From CAZEKB01 sp964512225 (GTDB taxonomy: Bacteria; Myxococcota_A; UBA796; UBA9615): a stretch of DNA of 64,000 nucleotides. How positions within the stretch are numbered: position 1 is the first letter of the stretch; the number at the start of each line of letters is the position of its first letter. A model generated the notes under the pieces. That model was given only the letters and a program-made list of their open reading frames with translations, did no database searches and was not told the origin of the DNA. The translations under genes and the position numbers were made by a program. Below are positions 58,541 through 64,000 of the stretch, one piece after another. Location: the NCBI GenBank assembly GCA_964512225.1, contig CAZEKB010000032.1:1-64000 (forward strand), given 5' to 3'.

Positions 58541-60672
58541 AGGGGAAGATGGGCCCGATCGGGTGGCTGATCTTCGCGATCGTCTCGATCACCGGACTCT
58601 TCGTCCTGATCGGCCGCATCCACACGCCCGGCTACTTCCCGCTCCTCGAGCTCCACCGCTGGGCAGGGTGGGCGCTGTGCGTCATCGCCCCGATCGCCCT
58701 CGCCGCGCACCTCGTCAAGACGGGCAGCAAGGCGTGGCTCACCGGCATGTGCCTCGCGCTCGGCGGCGTGCTCAGCATCCAGGTGGTGGCCGCGCTGGAC
58801 TTCCCCGAGCCCATGGGCTTCGTCCAGCAGCAGCGCCAGGCGCTGTTCGAGTCCCAGCGCGTGTCCGACTTCCAGGACGCGACCATCGTCGGCGCCGGCG
58901 TGCTCGCATTCCTCCTCGTCGGGAGCGCCCTGCTCACGCTGATCGGGATCCTGTCCCGGGCCCGAGAGCGCGCCACGTCTCGATGGAGCGGCGCCGCCCT
59001 GGTCCTCCTGACCGCGTGGGCGCTCGCGGGCGGGGCCGTCCTGCACTGGCAGCCGCGGGCGCACGTCTTCGGGACGCTCACGCTCCACTCCGTGGCCGGG
59101 ACCGGGACCCTGGCGCTGCTCGTCCTGCACCTGGCCGCCCAGCGGGCCGCCCGCTCCAACGCGCCGCGGGTGCTCGTCGCGGGGGCGGGCGCGATCTGGA
59201 TGATCGGGGCGGCCGCGGGGTGGTGGGTGTACTACGAGTACGAACACTTCCGCGGGTTCCGACCCACGAAGCTGCACGACGCGCTGCCCGTCTACCGCAC
59301 GTCCTTCAACCAGGAGGAGTTCGAGGCCGCCGCGGACCCCCACTCCGACTGGCCGCGGGTGCCCGCCGACGGGTTCATGGGGGCGGTGACGTGCGGCGCC
59401 GTGGACTGCCACGAACAGAACACGCGGGAGTGGGCGGGCTCGGTCCACCGGTTCAGCGCGTCGAACCAGTTCTATCGCTCCGCGGTCCAGGAGCTGATCG
59501 ACGCCAAGGGCGTGGAGGCGGCGGTCTTCTGCGCCAACTGCCACGACCCCGAGCGCGCCCTGCGCGGGACGATCGCCGAGGACTACAAGGACGGCGTGCC
59601 CGAGGGCGGCTCCGACGGCGTCTCCTGCGAGGTCTGCCACGGCATCGTCGGCGTGGACGGCGAGCCCCCGGGCGACCCCCCGGCCAACGCGAGGTACGCG
59701 GTCGCCCTGGACGCGCCGTACCCCGGACGGGGGGCCAGACAAGAGCGGAACATTCGCCTGGATCCACGCAGACATAGACAGGCTTTTGTAACGAACAACA
59801 TGACCCTTCGTGCCACCCCGTGTCAGGCGTGTCACCGGGTCGAGCTCGGACCTCATCTAGTGGTTCAGAACCCCACCGTAATGTCCCGATTCTTCGGGGC
59901 TGGAGGGGTCGCCTGTACGACGTGTCACCTCCCCCAGGACGGGGCGGCGACCTACACTCACCGGATGGCCGGGATCAACGTCGACCTGGCGCACTACGCG
60001 ACGGGCCTGGAGCCGGGCGACCTCGAGCTCATCCAGGACGCCGCCCTCCACACGCGCGACTTCCTGGGCCTCCGCCGATACCGCCCGATCGAACACGAGG
60101 ACTGGCCCGAGCCGATCCGGAAGGCGTGGAGCCCGGAGGGCACGAAGCGCTCGCCCGGCAACGGCGTCATCGGGCTCACGCTCGCGGCCTACCCGGAGGA
60201 GGGGGGAGTCCTCGATCTGCGCGCCCGAACGCTCAACATCAGCATCGGGCACCAGTTCCCCGCCGGTCCCTTCGACCTGCACCAGGTCTGGCTCGAGGTC
60301 TACGTCGCGGACGTGGAGGGCACGGTCATCCACCACGAAGGGGACCTGGACGCGGACGGCAGGATCCTGGGCGAGCCCCGAAAGCTGGGGGCCGACGAGC
60401 TCGTCGCGAGCGGCGAACACGTGAAGAAGCACCGCATCTTCGAGGTCGTGGAAATCGTGAATCGGCGGCTACTTTGGTCCGATATCCTGAAGGATAAGTT
60501 CATGCTCGAAATCCCCGAGGACGCGGTCCTGCCTCTGGAGGTTCGGGCCCGCTGGCTCTTCCGTCGAGCGCCGCCCGAGTTCGCCGAGTGGTCCTTGGGC
60601 GTCGACAAGTCCCCGTTACCCGCCCACGAGCTCGCGAGCGCGAAGATCTCCGTCCCGAAGCTCGTGCGATGA
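58537..60672 (+). CDS. Membrane b/c-type multihaem cytochrome (pentahaem c domain), copy 2
   Basis: 711 residues from the ATG overlapping the propeller gene stop. Same plan as the protein at 51278: membrane domain (1-235) with His pairs H40/H58 and H184/H198; five c-haem sites at C286GAVDCH292 (CX4CH again), CANCH (332-336), CEVCH (364-368), CQACH (429-433) and CTTCH (460-464); then a beta-rich C-terminal domain (SIGHQFPAGPFDLHQVWLEV). Expected to pass electrons across from membrane to periplasm. The stretch 59745-59905 is noticeably less GC-rich than its surroundings. It is the third gene of a coupled operon; a lipoprotein follows 19 bp later. Confidence 0.86.
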   Translation: MKGKMGPIGWLIFAIVSITGLFVLIGRIHTPGYFPLLELHRWAGWALCVIAPIALAAHLVKTGSKAWLTGMCLALGGVLSIQVVAALDFPEPMGFVQQQRQALFESQRVSDFQDATIVGAGVLAFLLVGSALLTLIGILSRARERATSRWSGAALVLLTAWALAGGAVLHWQPRAHVFGTLTLHSVAGTGTLALLVLHLAAQRAARSNAPRVLVAGAGAIWMIGAAAGWWVYYEYEHFRGFRPTKLHDALPVYRTSFNQEEFEAAADPHSDWPRVPADGFMGAVTCGAVDCHEQNTREWAGSVHRFSASNQFYRSAVQELIDAKGVEAAVFCANCHDPERALRGTIAEDYKDGVPEGGSDGVSCEVCHGIVGVDGEPPGDPPANARYAVALDAPYPGRGARQERNIRLDPRRHRQAFVTNNMTLRATPCQACHRVELGPHLVVQNPTVMSRFFGAGGVACTTCHLPQDGAATYTHRMAGINVDLAHYATGLEPGDLELIQDAALHTRDFLGLRRYRPIEHEDWPEPIRKAWSPEGTKRSPGNGVIGLTLAAYPEEGGVLDLRARTLNISIGHQFPAGPFDLHQVWLEVYVADVEGTVIHHEGDLDADGRILGEPRKLGADELVASGEHVKKHRIFEVVEIVNRRLLWSDILKDKFMLEIPEDAVLPLEVRARWLFRRAPPEFAEWSLGVDKSPLPAHELASAKISVPKLVR

Positions 60673-60691
60673 ATCCAAGGGAACACCTCTG

Positions 60692-61879
60692 ATGCGTTAC
60701 TTGAAGATCATGCTGGCCCTCTCGCTCGCATCGGCCGTGGGCTGCTCCTGCGAGCGGCCCGAGGCCCCCACGACGACCGGGCCCCGGGGCGAGGCGGGGG
60801 ACGAGGACCGCGGGGGGGAGGACGGCGGGGAGGCTCGAGACCTCGAGGTGGACGAGCTCGTCGGCCGCGGTACGCGCACCCCGTTCGGCCTGGCGCTCGA
60901 CGTGGACGTCGACGAGGCCACCCTCCTGTACCCGACGCTGATCCACTTCGGGGTGCCCGCGGACGAGCTCGCGAAGCACCTCCCCGAGGAGCTGGCCGGG
61001 CGCTCGCGCGACCTGCTGATCAAGGGGGTGCAGGAGGGCCTGGACGCCGCGTGGGTGGGGGCGATCGCGCGGTACCAGCGGGCCGACGGGGCCCTCTGGG
61101 TGATGATCCAGGACGCGGGCTGGGAGCCGACGACCCTGAACCCGCTGCACGAGGGCTGGCGGGGAAACAACCAGGACCCGCTGGCCGACGGTCGCCCCGT
61201 CGCCGACGTCCCCCCGCCCGAGAGCGAGGGCATCTTCTTCCAGGCCCCCGTCGCCACCGAGGGGGCCCACCGCCTCGTCGTGCACGCCCACGGGCCCGAG
61301 GGCGCCGACGAGGGAGCCCTGCGCGCGCTCCTCGAGGCGATCCCGGCGGCTCCCCTGCGGGCCCTCGAGGAGGGCTCCACCGGCCGCTCGGGCGCGTACC
61401 CGCGGAGCACGAAGCTCCCCGCCGACGACGTGCTCGCGCCGCTCGCCGACCCCGCCGCGCTCGCCCGCGCCCTGCCCGGTGATCTGCCGGACGGCTGGAC
61501 GAAGGTGGGCGAGGGCTGGGGCTGGCGTCGCGAGGCGTCGCGCAACATCCTGACGGGCGCCTGGCGCGTGTTCGCCACCCCCCACGGCGTGCTCGTCGCC
61601 TACGCGCAGGACCTGGGGGACCCGACGCGCCCCGTGGTTCTGGACTGGTCGGGCGGAGGCTCGACCGGCGGCACCGCCGACGAGATCCGCAGCTCCGTGG
61701 GCAAGAGCAAGAAGACGCGCTGCTCGGACTTCTTCGCGTCGTGCAAGTGGGCGAAGCTCGTGGACGACCGGGTCGTGCTCAGCGTCTTCGGCCCGATGGG
61801 CGACGGCAAGGAGGCGACGACGGCGGTGGCGGAGAACTTCGACCTGGCGGCCGCCTCCGCCGCCGTGAAGGGGCGCTGA
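60692..61879 (+). CDS. Lipoprotein with duplicated novel domain
   Basis: 395 residues. Signal LALSLASAVGCSCERPE with the lipid Cys at 18. After an acidic/Gly linker come two related segments. The first has LLYPTLIHFGVPADELAKHL, AIARYQRADGALWVMIQDAGW; the second has PLADPAALARALPGDLPDGW, RVFATPHGVLVAYAQDLGD. The same pattern (DP..L...LP..P.GW followed by R.Y..P.G....V.D.G) recurs in the C-terminal half of the convergent SGNH protein, so both carry one undescribed domain. It follows the cytochrome by 19 bp, same strand, with AAGGGAA as a weak ribosome-binding site. It probably faces the periplasm. Function unknown. Confidence 0.75.
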   Translation: MRYLKIMLALSLASAVGCSCERPEAPTTTGPRGEAGDEDRGGEDGGEARDLEVDELVGRGTRTPFGLALDVDVDEATLLYPTLIHFGVPADELAKHLPEELAGRSRDLLIKGVQEGLDAAWVGAIARYQRADGALWVMIQDAGWEPTTLNPLHEGWRGNNQDPLADGRPVADVPPPESEGIFFQAPVATEGAHRLVVHAHGPEGADEGALRALLEAIPAAPLRALEEGSTGRSGAYPRSTKLPADDVLAPLADPAALARALPGDLPDGWTKVGEGWGWRREASRNILTGAWRVFATPHGVLVAYAQDLGDPTRPVVLDWSGGGSTGGTADEIRSSVGKSKKTRCSDFFASCKWAKLVDDRVVLSVFGPMGDGKEATTAVAENFDLAAASAAVKGR

Positions 61880-61888
61880 GGGCGGCCT

Positions 61889-64000
61889 TCAGGGCAGCCT
61901 GTCGAGCTTGATGCCGTCGACCAGATCGGCGTACGCCTCGTCGCTCGCGCCCGGGGGGCCCATCAGGATGACGTTGTATCGCGCCAGCGACGCGTCGGGG
62001 TCGTTGGCCGGGACGAGCCCGCCCACGACCTTGCACAGGCCCTGGCTCGGCATGCAGGTACGGAAGCCCCGGACGCCCGCGCCGCGCCAGGGCTTCAACG
62101 TCAGCCCCCGGGAGTGATCGTCGGGCGCGGGCCGCGCCGCGCCGTCACCCCCGCCGACGCCCCAGGCCGCCACGAGCCGACCCTCGCGGGCGCGGAGCAG
62201 CTCCTCGTTCCAGCCGGTGTCCTGCACCACCAGGGCGAACGAGCCGTGCGGACCGCGGTACCAGCGCTTCACCTGCGCGGTCCACGCGGGGTCGTCTTCG
62301 TTCCGCAGCTCCTCGAAGTCGTTGAAGAGGGCCTCGATGTCCTCCGGCAGGGCCTGGTCGCCGTCGTGAGGCCCGTGGGGCCGGTACATCGGCATCGCGT
62401 CGAGGATCTCCCAGCCTTCGGGCGCGTCGGGCAGCGCGGCCACGAGGGCGGCGGGGTCCACGAGGTGGTCGCGGAGATCCTTCGGGGGGCCGCCGGACGA
62501 CGTCTGGACCGTGAGGGTCGGATAGACGAAGGACTCCCCGGGCGGGGGGCGGAGCTCCGCCTCGAGCGCATCGATGAGGGCGCGGTCGATGTGCTCGAGG
62601 ATCGCGTCGCCGCCGTCGGAGACGAGGAGACCGACGCGGGCGGTCGTGGGGAGCATGCCGTCCGGGACCGGGCCCAGCAGGACGCGGTCGCCGAGGTCGC
62701 GCCACCACTGGTCCACCTCGGGCTGGCCCCCGGAGTCGTACGCCGTGAGCGCGATCTGGGTGCCGTCGGGGGCGACGTAGAAGCGCGCGGCCTGAGCCAC
62801 GATCACGTCCTCGCGCGGGTACTTGAGGGGTGCCTTCTCCGCGGTCGCTTCGCCTTCGGTGTGCCACCCCTCGGGCGGGTCGGGAAGGAGCGGGAGCAGT
62901 CGCTGGGGATCGACCAGCCGCGCGGGGATCTCGGAGTCGCCCTTGCCTCCCTTGCCGCCTTTGCCGCCCTTGCCGAAGTCGTCGTCGTCGTCGCGGCCCC
63001 GATCGTCGCGGTCCCGGTCGTCGCGGTCCCGGTCGTCGCGGTGCAGCTCGGGGCGGAAGCCGCCCTCGAACTCGTCGTGCGCGGACCCGACGGGGACGGC
63101 GCCCTCCAACGCTGCCTGCAGCGCGGTGCCGCCGACCGAGGGGATCCACCCGCGGTCCGAGAGCGCCCGGCCGAGCTCCGAGGCGGCGACGCGGTGGCCG
63201 GCCGCCGTCCAGTGGGAGTCGTCCCGGTAGTAGAGGCGCTCCCGGCCCGCGGCCGCGCGCAGCGCCTCGCCGAGGTGCACGAGCGGGATGCCGAGGGACC
63301 CCACCATCTCCGTGAGCCGGCGCGAGGGGAGCCTCGGGTCGAGGGTGCGGGTGCCGTCCATGGAGCCGCCGCCGTCGCGGTGCCCCATCTCCCAGCCCTC
63401 CTCCAGCGCGAGCTCGAGATCCTCGTCGTGCACGACGATCTTGGCGGGCGCCCCGAGCACCAGGAGTCGCGCCCCCTCGGCCTCCACCCGCCCCTTCAGA
63501 TCCGCGAGGACCTCCGCGGTGATCCCCCAGCCGCCCTCGATCGGCGGCGGCGGCGGCTGCAGGTAGAGCCACGCCACGCCCCCGAACGCCTCGTAGTCGA
63601 ACGGCTCCATGCCCCACGGCCAGGCCTCCGCCATGCTGTATCGCACCGCGTGAATGCCGCGCATCACGAGGCGGTAGAGGTACGACCTCCGCTGCAGGAT
63701 CGAGTCGCCGGGGACGTGGTGGGCGAAGATCGGGCGGTTCAGCTCGGCGCGACGATCGTTGTAGGGATCGCCCGGCCAGGGCGCCCAGCCCGCCCGGGTC
63801 ATGCGCCGGTCCACGACCTTGTGGAAGGCCGGCCCCTGGCTGTCGTCGAACGGGTCGTTCCCCTCGAAGAAGGACAGCACGACGATCCGGGGCTGGACCT
63901 CGTCCCAGCGCTCCATGAGCTGCAGCATCGACTGCTGAGGCCCGAAGTGGGGGACGCCGAGGTTCCAGACCTCGATCTTCCGGTCGCCCTTCAGCTCGGA
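61889..64000 (-). CDS. SGNH/AlgX-like hydrolase-fold protein with novel C-terminal domains (5' truncated)
   Basis: At least 703 residues; the start lies beyond the right edge (the frame is open to 64000, including WNLGVPHFGPQQS typical of SGNH/GDSL enzymes just inside the edge). The first part has VVLSFFEGNDPFDDSQG (block III-like GND) and the catalytic DxxH region YYRDDSHWTAAGHRVAASEL. A very acidic/basic linker with DRDDRDRDD and GKGGKGGKGGKG repeats (62940-63042) follows. The C-terminal half repeats a domain twice: LVDPQRLLPLLPDPPEGW with RFYVAPDGTQIALTAYDSGG, and LVDPAALVAALPDAPEGW with RWYRGPHGSFALVVQDTGW. This domain is shared with the adjacent lipoprotein. It may deacylate or acylate a glycan; uncertain. 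Confidence 0.78.
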   Translation of the reverse strand, partial: SELKGDRKIEVWNLGVPHFGPQQSMLQLMERWDEVQPRIVVLSFFEGNDPFDDSQGPAFHKVVDRRMTRAGWAPWPGDPYNDRRAELNRPIFAHHVPGDSILQRRSYLYRLVMRGIHAVRYSMAEAWPWGMEPFDYEAFGGVAWLYLQPPPPPIEGGWGITAEVLADLKGRVEAEGARLLVLGAPAKIVVHDEDLELALEEGWEMGHRDGGGSMDGTRTLDPRLPSRRLTEMVGSLGIPLVHLGEALRAAAGRERLYYRDDSHWTAAGHRVAASELGRALSDRGWIPSVGGTALQAALEGAVPVGSAHDEFEGGFRPELHRDDRDRDDRDRDDRGRDDDDDFGKGGKGGKGGKGDSEIPARLVDPQRLLPLLPDPPEGWHTEGEATAEKAPLKYPREDVIVAQAARFYVAPDGTQIALTAYDSGGQPEVDQWWRDLGDRVLLGPVPDGMLPTTARVGLLVSDGGDAILEHIDRALIDALEAELRPPPGESFVYPTLTVQTSSGGPPKDLRDHLVDPAALVAALPDAPEGWEILDAMPMYRPHGPHDGDQALPEDIEALFNDFEELRNEDDPAWTAQVKRWYRGPHGSFALVVQDTGWNEELLRAREGRLVAAWGVGGGDGAARPAPDDHSRGLTLKPWRGAGVRGFRTCMPSQGLCKVVGGLVPANDPDASLARYNVILMGPPGASDEAYADLVDGIKLDRLP
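63003..63042. repeat. 15-bp tandem repeat encoding DRD(D/R) linker
   Basis: The unit TCGTCGCGGTCCCGG is repeated at 63003 and 63018 with a partial third copy to 63042. A second, 9-bp-type repeat of GGC/AAG codons lies at about 62943-62976. Both are in the frame of the SGNH protein and encode low-complexity linkers. Confidence 0.8.

Overview
This is a very GC-rich, gene-dense bacterial chromosome segment. Third codon positions are almost all G/C, there is no gap over 300 bp without a gene, and no rRNA, tRNA, CRISPR or transposase was seen. Gene content and protein style suggest a Myxococcota / deltaproteobacterial-type Gram-negative bacterium: lipoproteins with LAAC-type lipoboxes, a zinc-ribbon/GYF/TPR membrane protein reminiscent of the myxobacterial motility adaptor GltJ, an NtrC-type regulator and many membrane multiheme cytochromes. 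That placement is inference. The left edge carries two long poly-G tracts inside a truncated gene, which look like a sequencing or assembly artefact, so this edge is probably a contig end.

Layout. 1-8 kb: a truncated GH57 glucanotransferase, a TlpA-like thioredoxin lipid-envelope protein, three envelope glycosyltransferases (GT2 plus an integral-membrane mannosyltransferase-like protein, and a cellulose-synthase-like GT2) and an alpha/beta hydrolase. 8-15.4 kb: rpoD, two B12-binding radical SAM proteins and a YfhO-like membrane protein. 15.4-20.3 kb: a five-gene operon in which every junction is a 4-bp NTGA overlap (NtrC-like regulator, cold-shock-like/Tudor-like protein, SDR, RNase HI with an extra N-terminal domain, metallophosphoesterase). 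20.3-27 kb: an NSS-family sodium symporter, a PilZ-like protein, a lytic transglycosylase lipoprotein, and an exported His/Tyr-rich and Ser/Arg-rich protein with minisatellite DNA.

27-38 kb: purH, a zinc-ribbon/GYF/TPR membrane protein, purD, purE, tsaC and dciA, then leuS-holA, with rpsT convergent. 38-46 kb: lepA-lepB (coupled), then an exopolysaccharide group (pyruvyl transferase, two Wzx-like flippases, a methyltransferase). 45.7-51.2 kb: pyrR-pyrB-pyrC (translationally coupled), then greA-recG. greA has a promoter-like element followed by a strong intrinsic terminator in its leader, and recG appears to start with CTG.

51.3-61.9 kb is the most unusual part. Two paralogous ~710-residue proteins each join a histidine-bearing membrane domain (probable di-haem b type) to a pentahaem c-type domain. 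One of them is translationally coupled to two paralogous membrane-anchored beta-propeller proteins. Lipoproteins surround them. I read this as a candidate, apparently undescribed, quinone-to-periplasm electron-transfer module. The right edge holds a truncated SGNH-hydrolase-like protein whose C-terminal half shares a repeated domain with the neighbouring lipoprotein.
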